A stretch of 33,769 nt of DNA, from the NCBI GenBank assembly GCA_964575975.1, contig CAZNTU010000038.1, positions 1 to 33,769 of the forward strand, read 5' to 3'. Of the stretch, positions 15,019 to 23,521 are shown piece after piece. Source of the DNA: G963674505 sp964575975 (GTDB lineage Bacteria > Desulfobacterota > Desulfobacteria > Desulfobacterales > SKZT01). The notes beneath the pieces were generated by a model. It was given only the letters and a program-made list of their open reading frames with translations, was not told the DNA's origin and ran no database searches. The translations under genes and the position numbers were made by a program. The number at the start of each line of letters is the position of its first letter. The first letter of the stretch is position 1.

Positions 15019-16650
15019 TCAAGCCGCCTTCCCGGTTACCGGCCGAATAGGGTTGAACAGGGGCGGGGCCGCCTTGTACGCGGCGTGCAGCAGGAAATGC
15101 TCGCAGCACAAATTCTCCTCGAAAGGGGTCTCGCCCAGCCACTGCCTGCGCCGTATCCACCGTCCGATCTCGATGGGACCCGACGGCGGGGCCGGTTCTT
15201 TTCCCGACGACAATTGCATGTATTGAAGGCGTCCGGAATGGACTGGCACGCCGCTGGATCGAAACAGCTCCTCCCGTTTCACGACCTTCAGGCCGCATTT
15301 TTCGGCGTTTCGCGCGAACCAGGTGTTTTCGAAAAGGGCGAAAGAGCTTGCCGTAAATGCGCTGACGCAGGGATACACGTCTTCGATGAGATCGAACGTT
15401 TCCCGAAGATCTTCCTCCCCGGACGTCGGCAGGCCGAAAATCATCATGACCAAATTGCTGATTCCCGCGCGGGAGCTGTTTTCCAAAACCTTGCGGATGG
15501 TTTTGCGTTGCGTCCCTTTTCGAATCAGGTTCAGAAGTCTCTGGGAACCGGTCTCCACGCCCCAACTGATCCAGCGGCAACCGGCAGCGGACGCCTTGAA
15601 AAGAAGCTCGGCCGTATAGTTGGCGGTAGGCCTTCCCATGGCATGGAAATGGATTTTCATGCCGCGTCCCAGTATTTCTTCGGACAAGGCGTCCAGCGTG
15701 GCTGCGGAAACGTATTGGTCCGCGAAGTAGAAATGCCGGACTTCGAATCGGTCGATCATTCGTTCGAGATCGTCGACGAACATGGCGACTGTTTTTTCCC
15801 GATAGAAGGAGAAGGAAAAATTGTGGGCGCAAAACCGGCACTTTCCCCATTTGCAGTTGCGCGACATGGTCAGCGGAAAAACTCGTGACGGGCTCGCGTA
15901 TCGATCCAGGGGAAAGAGGCCGAAATCCGGCGCGGGAAGCTGGTCCAATATTACGGGGATTCCCTCGCACGGTCTATGGATGTTTCCGTTTCTTGCGAAA
16001 TAGACACCGGGAATATCCTCGAACGACAGTCCCCGCGCAATACAGGCGAGCGGAATTTCTCCTTCCCCGATCGCGGCCGCGTCGATGAAAGGGCAGCCTG
16101 ACAGCAACTCCTCCACGTTTATTGCGGACATGAGGGCCCCCCCGAAAAAAATATTGGGCTTTGTCTGTCCCGATCCGTAGGGGCGTTTTACGCGCGGTCC
16201 CCGAATATGCTTCGCCAGAGCCGCCGCGAACGCCAACTGATCCGGAAACAGGACCGAGAAGCCCACTGCGGACGGCTCGTCCGTCAATATTTCCTCGACC
16301 ATGGAATCCAGGAAATCGAGGGTGGCGCGGTCGCAAACCTCCTTGTCCAAAAAGATTCGGATATCCCGGTGCAACGCGTTCAGTTTATCCCGAACTCTCT
16401 CCCATTCCCTCTGATGAATGCCGTATGCCGCGCGGTCGTAGAAATCCCCGGACTTGCCGCCCATGAAGTCCCAGAAAGCGGGCCCTCCGGAGGAGTTTCG
16501 CGTAAGGAAGCGCCAAGCCGCCAGATTCAAGTCCAATGGAACCGTTTCGGCATCGACCGCAATTCCAGCCATATAGGATACGAGGGACGCCATCCCCAGC
16601 GGAACGTAAGTGGGATTCGAGGGAGGGGGAAATACCAACTTGATTTTCAT
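15019..16650 (-). CDS. Radical SAM protein with B12-binding-like N-terminus
   Basis: A 543-residue protein. The start MKIKLVFPPPSNPTYVPLGM is the opening typical of cobalamin-binding (B12) radical SAM enzymes, and residues 1-220 fit that Rossmann-like region, with FFGGALMS and AIGEGEIPL; no DxHxxG cobalamin-histidine motif is evident. The cluster motif is CKWGKCRFC (Cys266, 271 and 274), the C-x4-C-x2-C form seen in many members with W-G-K between the first two cysteines. The radical SAM barrel continues with HFYFADQYVS, HAMGRPTANY, CRWISWGVETGSQRLL and MMIFGLPTSGEEDL. It is single-standing, convergent with DUF3300 and divergent from the phosphatase-like gene. The product is unknown; methylation or rearrangement of a lipid or a natural product is typical of the family. 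The start has AGGA twelve bases upstream, so it is not firmly set. Confidence 0.88.
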   Translation of the reverse strand: MKIKLVFPPPSNPTYVPLGMASLVSYMAGIAVDAETVPLDLNLAAWRFLTRNSSGGPAFWDFMGGKSGDFYDRAAYGIHQREWERVRDKLNALHRDIRIFLDKEVCDRATLDFLDSMVEEILTDEPSAVGFSVLFPDQLAFAAALAKHIRGPRVKRPYGSGQTKPNIFFGGALMSAINVEELLSGCPFIDAAAIGEGEIPLACIARGLSFEDIPGVYFARNGNIHRPCEGIPVILDQLPAPDFGLFPLDRYASPSRVFPLTMSRNCKWGKCRFCAHNFSFSFYREKTVAMFVDDLERMIDRFEVRHFYFADQYVSAATLDALSEEILGRGMKIHFHAMGRPTANYTAELLFKASAAGCRWISWGVETGSQRLLNLIRKGTQRKTIRKVLENSSRAGISNLVMMIFGLPTSGEEDLRETFDLIEDVYPCVSAFTASSFALFENTWFARNAEKCGLKVVKREELFRSSGVPVHSGRLQYMQLSSGKEPAPPSGPIEIGRWIRRRQWLGETPFEENLCCEHFLLHAAYKAAPPLFNPIRPVTGKAA

Positions 16651-16838
16651 TCGACCGTTCTTTCCTGCAATTGGAATTTTGAAAAACAAACACCTCTGGA
16701 TTCGACCGAGTCGGTCGCCACGGGGAAAAAATCTGCGGACTTATGCCACAAGCCCGAACTCGAGTCAACCCGGCTCGTGCGGGATGCAACCCCCAAAAAG
16801 CATGTCCGCCCGGCGGCCTGCAAGGCTTTTCATTTGAA

Positions 16839-16867
16839 TTGAAAAACAAAGGGTAATATTGTATGAA
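16839..16867 (+). promoter_or_regulatory. Possible sigma-70 promoter for the phosphatase-like gene
   Basis: TTGAAA, 17 bases, TATGAA on the plus strand. Transcription would begin near 16874, which fits the start at 16918 better than the ATG at 16885. Two mismatches in the -10 box keep this tentative. Confidence 0.35.
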
Positions 16868-16917
16868 TTCGACGATATTCGCGCATGCTTGACCACAGAA
16901 AGCGATTGAGAAAGGAT

Positions 16918-17793
16918 ATGAATATTCCCGATCTGGAAACAAAGGCTCCGAAACTCATCGAGATCGTCCGCAAGGAAGGTCTGGCGATGCTTTGCGCAGA
17001 CCCTTCGGAGGTTTGGATGCAAAAGCCGGACGGTTCATATTTCAGCCGAAAGGAAATAGAACTGGAAAAACGGATGCGAAAGTTCCTTTTAGGCGACGAC
17101 ATGTTCCCCGGCGCCAATTTTGTCGGAGAGGAGACCGACCCCTCCAGAGAGCTGGAAAAGGGCGCGACGAACATTGTCCTGGACCCGCTGGACGGGAGCG
17201 CCTTGAACCGTGCCCGGATACCGGTTTGGGGAATCAGCCTGGCGGTCCTGGACGAAAATCTGCGGCCGGCCGCGGCCGTTTTGTTTTATCCAGCCATGAA
17301 CCGATGGTATCTCGCGATTGCGAAAAACGGCCGAGCGGTCCCGTATAGCGTGGATTGCCGGACGGGCGCGCCGAAGATCTCGCCTGATGAAGAAGCCGCC
17401 AAAAGGGCGGTTCCTCCCGAAAATCTCAAAATGGAAGACGCCTATGTGTACACGAATTCGAAGCCGGCCATGTTCGATTTGTCAAAACTTCAATGCAAAA
17501 CCCGCGCTTTCGGCTGTACCTCGTTTCATATAGCGGCGCTTGCGGACGGCCGGGGCGACCCTTTCGCCACGGTACTCCACGGATATAGAATCTACGATAT
17601 CGCGGCCGCTTTGGCCATCGCCGAAGCTTGCGGCCTCGCCGTTTTGGACTTTGAAAAAAACGAGTCGTCCGGTTTCGCGGAACTGATCGCCCTTCCCAGG
17701 GAAAATCTGGATTGCAGGCCCCTGCTGGTCGGCCACCCGTCGGCCCTGTACCGACTAAAGGGACAAGTTCGGTTGATCGGACATAGTCGATAG
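16918..17793 (+). CDS. Inositol monophosphatase family phosphatase
   Basis: A 291-residue protein of the Li-sensitive phosphatase superfamily. Metal motifs are visible: GEET (first Glu), VLDPLDGSALNR (the family's D-P-x-D-G-[ST] loop) and YDIAAALAIAEACG (equivalent of W-D-x-A-A-G, with Tyr for Trp). Between them lie WGISLAVLDENLRPAAAVLF and YPAMNRWYLAIAKNG. Members dephosphorylate inositol phosphates, fructose-1,6-bisphosphate, PAP or histidinol phosphate; the substrate cannot be fixed here. It lies upstream of a PfkB-type kinase and GlmM, which favours a sugar phosphate. The ATG at 16918 is preferred because of the likely promoter and a GAG-rich leader, but ATG 16885 in the same frame would add eleven residues. 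Confidence 0.8.
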   Translation: MNIPDLETKAPKLIEIVRKEGLAMLCADPSEVWMQKPDGSYFSRKEIELEKRMRKFLLGDDMFPGANFVGEETDPSRELEKGATNIVLDPLDGSALNRARIPVWGISLAVLDENLRPAAAVLFYPAMNRWYLAIAKNGRAVPYSVDCRTGAPKISPDEEAAKRAVPPENLKMEDAYVYTNSKPAMFDLSKLQCKTRAFGCTSFHIAALADGRGDPFATVLHGYRIYDIAAALAIAEACGLAVLDFEKNESSGFAELIALPRENLDCRPLLVGHPSALYRLKGQVRLIGHSR

Positions 17794-17883
17794 CAAATAT
17801 TTATTCTTGAAAATTGCCTGCCGTTTCGATAATAATTCGTTCTTCCAGGCGGGTTTAAGCGACACTGGAAAAAAACCGGGCGT

Positions 17884-17905
17884 CGGGACAAATTGGCTTG
17901 TCCCG
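17884..17905. other. 8-bp stem hairpin between the phosphatase and kinase genes
   Basis: CGGGACAA and TTGTCCCG flank a six-base loop ATTGGC. It lies 90 bases after the phosphatase stop and 45 bases before the kinase start. No T-run follows, so it may be a leader structure or an operator instead of a terminator. Confidence 0.4.
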
Positions 17906-17949
17906 CATGCAAAACCGGGGATTTCGTGACACGAGCTTAAAAAAAACAG

Positions 17950-19083
17950 ATGAAGCAAACCCAAAAGAAAGAAGAAGTGCCGGTCCTCGTGGTAGGCAGC
18001 GGAAACGGCGAGTCCGTTTTGCACTTGGAGGAGGCTTTGCGGCTGGACCGCAAGTACGAGGTCGATTGCTACGAGTTGTACGGCGGAAGCGGAGTCAATT
18101 ACACTTTGCGCCTCTTGAACGCGGGCACGCCGGTTTTTCCCGTGATTTCGCTCGGGGCCGACGAACTGGGAAATAGAATACGGAAGGAAATTCTGGCGGC
18201 GGCATGCAAGGCCAACGCATCCGAAACAATACGCGGCTATTTGGAATCCCGCGACTTTTTAAACGAAAAGCTGACGACCCAGCGGGCCGTAATCCTTGTG
18301 GAAGGAGCGCGTCGGACCATTTTCGCGGATAAAATGCGGACCGGGGCCGATCATTTTTTTCAACAAATGAAAAAGGCCGTCGCTCTTTTCAAGGAGACGT
18401 ACTCCTCGGAAAAAACTTTCGTCATGATCGGCCACATCCATTCCGACCATCCGAGATGTTGCAGCAGCAAACCCGGAGAGTGCGCTCGCCACATCATCGA
18501 CAATTTTGCCGGCGCCTGCCCCGTGTTCTGCAATTTCGGTTCGGGCCAAATATGCCTGGGAGCCGAATACTGGGACGAGGCGATTGGAAAGGTCGCTTTG
18601 TTCCAACTGAATCTATGGGAGGTCAAGCGTTTTTTTTCAAAAGAGTCCTCGAATTTGCCGCTTGCGGAAATTTTCGAATGGTTCAGGCGCCGCCAGGTCA
18701 CTCTCGTGGTCACCCTCGACAAGTTTGGAAGCATTGCGTCTTACAAGGACGGAAGAGACGGCGTAATCGTCTCGTGGCCCAGGGAAATCCCCGGGTTCCT
18801 CGACCCCACCGGCGCCGGCGACGCCTTCTTTTCCGGGCTGGTTCACGGTCTTCGCGATACCCCGGAATTCGGATTCCCCGACTTTTACGGCGCCATCGAA
18901 ACCGCGACCGTCTGGGCGGCATACGCATGCCGCCATTTCGGCGGATCCTCCAACTGCCCCGACACGAAAACCCTCCGAAAGTTCAAGGACGGATTCTACA
19001 ACCACGAGAAAAACAGCCAGATCATTACCATCAAGGAAGCGGACCTTATCTTGCGGATTTTCGACAGAATGGGCACGAACTGA
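17950..19083 (+). CDS. PfkB-family carbohydrate kinase with Cys/His-rich insertion
   Basis: A 377-residue ribokinase/PfkB relative, longer than the usual 300-330. The first part has a Gly-rich substrate loop (YGGSGVNYTLRLLNAG) with the characteristic hydrophobic/Gly pattern, and the C-terminal signature DPTGAGDAFFSGLVHGL contains the catalytic Asp291 and the anion hole. Between them, residues 160-180 read HIHSDHPRCCSSKPGEC (His162, 164, 167; Cys170, 171, 178), followed by ACPVFCNFGSGQICLG, an unusual concentration of possible metal ligands. Known family members phosphorylate sugars or nucleosides with ATP; the substrate is unknown. It is 51 bases upstream of glmM and probably co-transcribed, suggesting an amino sugar or a sugar phosphate. 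No clear Shine-Dalgarno precedes the ATG. Confidence 0.83.
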   Translation: MKQTQKKEEVPVLVVGSGNGESVLHLEEALRLDRKYEVDCYELYGGSGVNYTLRLLNAGTPVFPVISLGADELGNRIRKEILAAACKANASETIRGYLESRDFLNEKLTTQRAVILVEGARRTIFADKMRTGADHFFQQMKKAVALFKETYSSEKTFVMIGHIHSDHPRCCSSKPGECARHIIDNFAGACPVFCNFGSGQICLGAEYWDEAIGKVALFQLNLWEVKRFFSKESSNLPLAEIFEWFRRRQVTLVVTLDKFGSIASYKDGRDGVIVSWPREIPGFLDPTGAGDAFFSGLVHGLRDTPEFGFPDFYGAIETATVWAAYACRHFGGSSNCPDTKTLRKFKDGFYNHEKNSQIITIKEADLILRIFDRMGTN

Positions 19084-19134
19084 ACGATTTTTCCCGAAAA
19101 AACCCAAGACCGAAAAAAAGGAGAAAACGAAACG

Positions 19135-20487
19135 ATGGGCAAGCTTTTTGGAACCGACGGAATCAGGGGAACAGCCAACAAGCATCCGATCACGGCGGAA
19201 ACGGCGCTGGCCTTGGGAAGGGCCGCCGCGTGCCATTTCGCCGGAAAGGGGGATACGTCCCGAATCGTGGTGGGAAAGGATACCCGCATATCCGGCGATA
19301 TGCTCGAACACGCCGTCGCTGCTGGAATCTGCTCCGCCGGGGCCGACGCCCTCCTGACGGGAGTGCTGCCCACTCCGGCCATCGCGTTTCTGACCGCCGC
19401 CCTGGGCGCGGATGCGGGAGTGATCATTTCCGCCTCCCACAATCCTTACGGGGACAACGGCGTAAAGCTTTTGAACAAGGACGGCTTCAAATTGTCCGAC
19501 GAAATCGAGGAGGAAATCGAAAAGATTTTGTTGGGCGGAAACTCCTCCTCTCTTTGCGAAAGCGTCGTCAAAACCGGGCGGGTGAAAACGGTGGAAAACC
19601 CCGGAAGGTCGTACATCGAATTTTTGAGGAAATCCGTTCCCGAAAGCTTTTCTTTGGAGGGAATGAAAATTGCCGTCGATTGCTCCAACGGGGCGGCATC
19701 GAAAATCGCTCCGGACCTGTTTTCAGGGTTGGGAGCCGACGTCGTCGCAATCTTCGATTCTCCCGACGGATGCAATATCAACGAAAACTGCGGCTCCCAG
19801 CACACGGAAACGCTTCGGAAAACGGTGTTGAAGTCCGGGGCGGACATCGGGCTGGCCTTCGACGGCGACGCGGATCGGCTGGTTTGCTCGGACGAGAAGG
19901 GAAACGAAGTCCGGGGCGACCGGATCATGTTCGTGTGCGCCAAGTATCTGAAAAAAAACGACCGGTTGGAAAACAACCTTCTGGTCACTACGGTCATGAG
20001 CAATATCGGGTTGCGCCTCGCCTTGGAGAAGCTGGGAATAGAACACGCCGCCGCGAAAGTGGGAGACCGGTACGTCATGGAAACGATGCGGGAAAGGAAA
20101 GCATGCTTGGGCGGCGAGGACTCGGGACACATTATCTTTCTGGATCGTCACACCACCGGCGACGGAATGCTGGCCGCGCTGAAGCTCTTGGAGGCCGTCA
20201 AGGCCGAGAACAAGCCGCTGTCGGAACTGGCGAACGAGATGACGGTATATCCGCAGGCGCTTGTCAACGTTCCCGTGAAAGAGAGGCGCGCCCTGGAAAC
20301 CCTTCCGGACGTGACGCGGGCGATCACGGAGGTCGAACAGCGACTGGGCGACAGGGGAAGGGTCCTGGTCCGCTATTCCGGCACCCAGCTCAAATGCAGG
20401 GTCATGGTGGAGGGTCCCACCATCGAAGAGACCGACGCGTTGTGCCGAAAAATCGCGGACGCGGTGGAAAAATACATCGGAGCGTGA
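19135..20487 (+). CDS. glmM: Phosphoglucosamine mutase
   Basis: A 450-residue cytoplasmic enzyme converting glucosamine-6-phosphate to glucosamine-1-phosphate for UDP-GlcNAc, hence for peptidoglycan and lipopolysaccharide. The full set of family marks is present: MGKLFGTDGIRGTAN at the start, active-site Ser101 in ISASHNPYGDNGVK, metal loop FDGDADRL, sugar-binding GGEDSGHIIFLD, and the phosphate loop RYSGTQLKCRVMVEG near the end. The last loop reads G-T-Q-L where the commoner form is G-T-E-P, a small deviation. Length is that of the family. AAGGAG lies 11 bases before the ATG. It follows the PfkB kinase at 51 bases and precedes the FemAB-like gene; being essential in most bacteria it probably anchors this group. 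Confidence 0.96.
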   Translation: MGKLFGTDGIRGTANKHPITAETALALGRAAACHFAGKGDTSRIVVGKDTRISGDMLEHAVAAGICSAGADALLTGVLPTPAIAFLTAALGADAGVIISASHNPYGDNGVKLLNKDGFKLSDEIEEEIEKILLGGNSSSLCESVVKTGRVKTVENPGRSYIEFLRKSVPESFSLEGMKIAVDCSNGAASKIAPDLFSGLGADVVAIFDSPDGCNINENCGSQHTETLRKTVLKSGADIGLAFDGDADRLVCSDEKGNEVRGDRIMFVCAKYLKKNDRLENNLLVTTVMSNIGLRLALEKLGIEHAAAKVGDRYVMETMRERKACLGGEDSGHIIFLDRHTTGDGMLAALKLLEAVKAENKPLSELANEMTVYPQALVNVPVKERRALETLPDVTRAITEVEQRLGDRGRVLVRYSGTQLKCRVMVEGPTIEETDALCRKIADAVEKYIGA

Positions 20488-20553
20488 TTTTTTTTGTCCC
20501 ACGCGTTCCATAGCTGTTGCTCGACTTGGCATGAGAGCTTAGAATTACAAGTT

Positions 20554-21729
20554 ATGAACCAAGTCAATGACGAGCATACGCTTCGCTTCGAATGGCAAAA
20601 TCTGGTCCGCTCCGTGGACCGGGAACAGTGGGATCGCCTCGCGCGCCCGATGAAAACCCCGTTTCTGGAGTGGGACTGGTTGAATTTGATGGAACGCTCC
20701 GGGAGCATCGCTCCGAAGACAGGGTGGTTTCCCAATCACCTTGCCGTTTGGAACGGAACGCGTCTTGTGGCGGCGGCCCCGCTGTACGTCAAAACGCACA
20801 GCGAGGGCGAATTCGTCTACGACTACGCGTGGGCGCAGGCGGCCGCCAGAATCGGCGTGAAATATTACCCGAAAATGGTCGGCATGAGCCCGGTGACTCC
20901 GCTTGCCGGCTATCGTTTTCTGATAGACCCGGAAATCGACGAACCCAAGGTCACCGCTTTAATGGTAAAGGAAATCGACCGGTTTTGCATCGAACAAGGT
21001 CTTTCCGGATGCAATTTCCTGTTCGTCGATCCGAGTTGGAGACCTTTGATGGAGCGACTCGGGCGACACAGCTGGGCGCACCAGAGCTTCGCATGGAAAA
21101 ACCGGGGCTTCCAATCCTTCGAGGACTATCTTTCCCAGTTTAAAACCAATCAGAGAAGAAACATCCGTCGGGAACGAAACGCGATGGAAAAACAGGGGCT
21201 TGTGCTGAAAACGTACTTCGAGGACGAAATCCCTGAAGAATATTACAGTCGCATGTACGATTTCTACGAAAACACGAACGACAAGTTCGGCCCTTGGGGC
21301 TGCAAATACCTGACGAAGGGTTTCTTCGAATACCTGTACGACAGTTTCAGGCGAGGATTGCTCCTTGTCGTGGCCTACGAAAAAGCCAGACCGAAAACCC
21401 CCGTCGGCATGGCCCTTCTCGCGGCAAAAAACGACCAGCTCTTCGGCCGCTACTGGGGTGCCCGAAAACGATACGATTCCCTCCATTTCAACGCCTGCTA
21501 CTATCTCCCCATCGAGTGGGCCATAGAAAACCGCATCCAGGACTACAATCCCGGCGCGGGCGGCGGCCACAAAATCAGGCGGGGGTTCCTTTCGGTCCCC
21601 AGCTACAGCCTCCTTAAATTCTACCCTCCTTCGTTGCAAAACCTGATGGTTCACAATATCGGACGGATCAACCGCCTCGAATACGAGGAGATCGACGCGA
21701 TCAACCGAATGGTTCCGTTCGCTCGCTAA
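20554..21729 (+). CDS. FemAB/GNAT-like protein of COG3146 (peptidogalycan-type)
   Basis: A 391-residue soluble protein of the FemAB-like (PF04339/COG3146) family: WDRLARPMKTPFLEWDWLNL, then GTRLVAAAPLYVKTHS and EFVYDYAWAQAAARIGV, YYPKMVGMSPVTPLAGYRFL, and a C-terminal GNAT-type half with FKTNQRRNIRRERNAM, GMALLAAKNDQLFGRYWGA and PGAGGGHKIRRGF. Relatives are annotated as peptidoglycan-biosynthesis-like acyltransferases by fold, but biochemical data are sparse. It starts 67 bases after glmM; the ATG lacks a strong Shine-Dalgarno. Sitting beside glmM supports a link to amino-sugar or cell-wall metabolism, which is inference only. It ends 12 bases from the end of the convergent AAA gene. Confidence 0.87.
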   Translation: MNQVNDEHTLRFEWQNLVRSVDREQWDRLARPMKTPFLEWDWLNLMERSGSIAPKTGWFPNHLAVWNGTRLVAAAPLYVKTHSEGEFVYDYAWAQAAARIGVKYYPKMVGMSPVTPLAGYRFLIDPEIDEPKVTALMVKEIDRFCIEQGLSGCNFLFVDPSWRPLMERLGRHSWAHQSFAWKNRGFQSFEDYLSQFKTNQRRNIRRERNAMEKQGLVLKTYFEDEIPEEYYSRMYDFYENTNDKFGPWGCKYLTKGFFEYLYDSFRRGLLLVVAYEKARPKTPVGMALLAAKNDQLFGRYWGARKRYDSLHFNACYYLPIEWAIENRIQDYNPGAGGGHKIRRGFLSVPSYSLLKFYPPSLQNLMVHNIGRINRLEYEEIDAINRMVPFAR

Positions 21730-21741
21730 AGAGGTTCGGCT

Positions 21742-23331
21742 TCACGCCCAACCTATGGCGGACACGAAAACCCTTACGCCGTCGATCCAGGTTTCTCCGG
21801 AAAGCTGATTTAAAACGGCTTCGTCCTCGACCGGCACGAACAAGGCAACGGCGATGGAGGGCATGCCGAGTTTTTTCGCGTATCCGGCGGCCTGCCGTTT
21901 GGAGTATTCCAACTCCGCCAGGTCGCGAAAGCTCTTGACCTCGATCACGGCCTTCTTGTCTCCGCACCGCAGGTGCAAGTCCACCCTGCCGTTTCCGGTG
22001 GGAAATTCCGGACTTATGCCGCACCTTCTGCCGACCGCGTTTAGCAGCCAGGCATAAATATGGAAATGCCCCACGGCTTCCGTTAAGCGCATGTCTGTTC
22101 GTCTCGGCTGGTCCTTCCAAGGATCGATGCCTTTGGCTTTCAACCGGTTGAGATAATTCTTGTACCGTTCCAGCAGCGCCTGGAGATCGAGTTCGGGCTT
22201 GTCGAACACGTCGGAGAGCCTGTCCAGGGGCTCTATGGCCAGGATCGGTGTGCGGTCGCCTACCAGGTCCAGAGCGAGGGCGTTGTAGAGCCGGCGTTGA
22301 ACGAACGGGTTGGAAAATCTACAGATTTCGACATATTCCCCTTGCTCGTTCCGAGAGGACTCCTTGTCGATCACCCCGTTCAAGTACAGATAGCTGCACC
22401 ATTCGGCGTCGATACTGAACCGGATGTCCGAATGGCTGAACAACTCGACGACATACGACAGGTACCCGGCCCTGACTTTCTTGACGAGGTTCAACACCGT
22501 GTTGTTCCATTCCGAATAAAGGGCTCTGCCGTAGACTTCGTTCCACAAATCCATATCGACGGGCTTTTCCTCTCCCGGATTGTAGGTTTCCGTCAACAGC
22601 TCGCCGAACCATCCCACGAGGCCGGGCTGCCCCCGGGTCGCGTCGTACACGCTTCGCACGACCGCCGGCTCGATCTTCTGCCCGCTATCTTCCCGGTACT
22701 GCCGGAACAGGTCTTCCACTTCCTCCCGTGTGAAATTGGGCACGTGGAGCGATCTCTGGATGTTGAACGGCGAGCCCCGCTCGCTTTCGACTCCGAGGAC
22801 CGCCCGGACTCCTACGAGCGCCAGTCCGTGAACGATATAGCTCTCCCGTTTCAGATACATGTCGCGAAACAACGTCACCAGCCGGTCTACGACCATGCGG
22901 GGAAGGCTGTCGAATTCGTCTATGAATAGAATCAGCGGTTTTCGGAACAAACCCTTGTCTTTCAAAAAGAGATTCTTGAATCCCTCGAAGTTGGCCGGCG
23001 GATTGTCCATCTCGATTTTAAATGTTTCCCAGAACAGCAGAGGGAGCCTGTCAAGAAATCCTTCCTCCGGCTCGTCGGGTTTCATGACGACCCCCTGCAC
23101 GGACATCATGCCGACCGTAAACCGATCGGAGTGGCTTTGCTCGATCGCTTTTTTCGCCTGCCGCATCAGCCACGTCTTGCCGGTCTGCCTCGGCGCCCAG
23201 ACGGTGAAATAATGTCCGCTTTTTTCCGGGTTGCCGATCAACTGCTTCACGCATTGATCTGCCAACCCCTTGCGCTCGACGCAGAAATGCTCTTCGCAAT
23301 CCACGGGTCCGTAGGAATGAAATCGTCTCAT
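21742..23331 (-). CDS. AAA ATPase with C-terminal PD-(D/E)XK-like domain
   Basis: A 529-residue protein. Residues about 40-300 are a P-loop ATPase: Walker A APRQTGKTWLM (Lys52), Walker B PLILFIDEFDSLPRM, and a sensor-like VGVRAVLG with FNIQRSLHVPNFT and a winged lid DATRGQPGLVGWFGELL. The C-terminal part (about 440-500) has GRVDLHLRCGDKKAVIEVKS, a D-x(n)-E-V-K arrangement of PD-(D/E)XK nucleases, followed by the helix ELEYSKRQAAGYAKKLG. GGAGG is seven bases before the chosen ATG. The layout is that of stand-alone accessory AAA-nucleases common in anaerobe and candidate-phylum genomes; no function is established. Unlike the DUF1703 relic in this window, every motif here is intact, so it is probably active. 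Fused upstream residues (to 23487) have no ribosome binding site and are left out. Confidence 0.86.
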   Translation of the reverse strand: MRRFHSYGPVDCEEHFCVERKGLADQCVKQLIGNPEKSGHYFTVWAPRQTGKTWLMRQAKKAIEQSHSDRFTVGMMSVQGVVMKPDEPEEGFLDRLPLLFWETFKIEMDNPPANFEGFKNLFLKDKGLFRKPLILFIDEFDSLPRMVVDRLVTLFRDMYLKRESYIVHGLALVGVRAVLGVESERGSPFNIQRSLHVPNFTREEVEDLFRQYREDSGQKIEPAVVRSVYDATRGQPGLVGWFGELLTETYNPGEEKPVDMDLWNEVYGRALYSEWNNTVLNLVKKVRAGYLSYVVELFSHSDIRFSIDAEWCSYLYLNGVIDKESSRNEQGEYVEICRFSNPFVQRRLYNALALDLVGDRTPILAIEPLDRLSDVFDKPELDLQALLERYKNYLNRLKAKGIDPWKDQPRRTDMRLTEAVGHFHIYAWLLNAVGRRCGISPEFPTGNGRVDLHLRCGDKKAVIEVKSFRDLAELEYSKRQAAGYAKKLGMPSIAVALFVPVEDEAVLNQLSGETWIDGVRVFVSAIGWA

Positions 23332-23521
23332 GCCGTCCCCTCCGTCAATAACTTTTACCCCCGCTGTCCCGACCTTGATTTGTTCTATTCGGAAATTTCT
23401 ACGAGTTTTAAGGTCCTGCAATCCTCTTATCACGATAATGGAAGTCGGGACAATTTTTTTCGCTTTCGCGGAATATACTTTCGACAATCGTCCGAACCGC
23501 GGCGGAGCACGGAGCGCGCGA

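Noticed and set aside
20488..20510. T-run directly after glmM as a terminator
   Set aside because: No stem precedes the T-run, and the next gene is close on the same strand, so an intrinsic terminator is not supported.
18456..20513. A 685-codon plus-strand frame across pfkB and glmM
   Set aside because: It is an off-frame reading of two well-recognised genes, Arg/Gly-rich with no domain.
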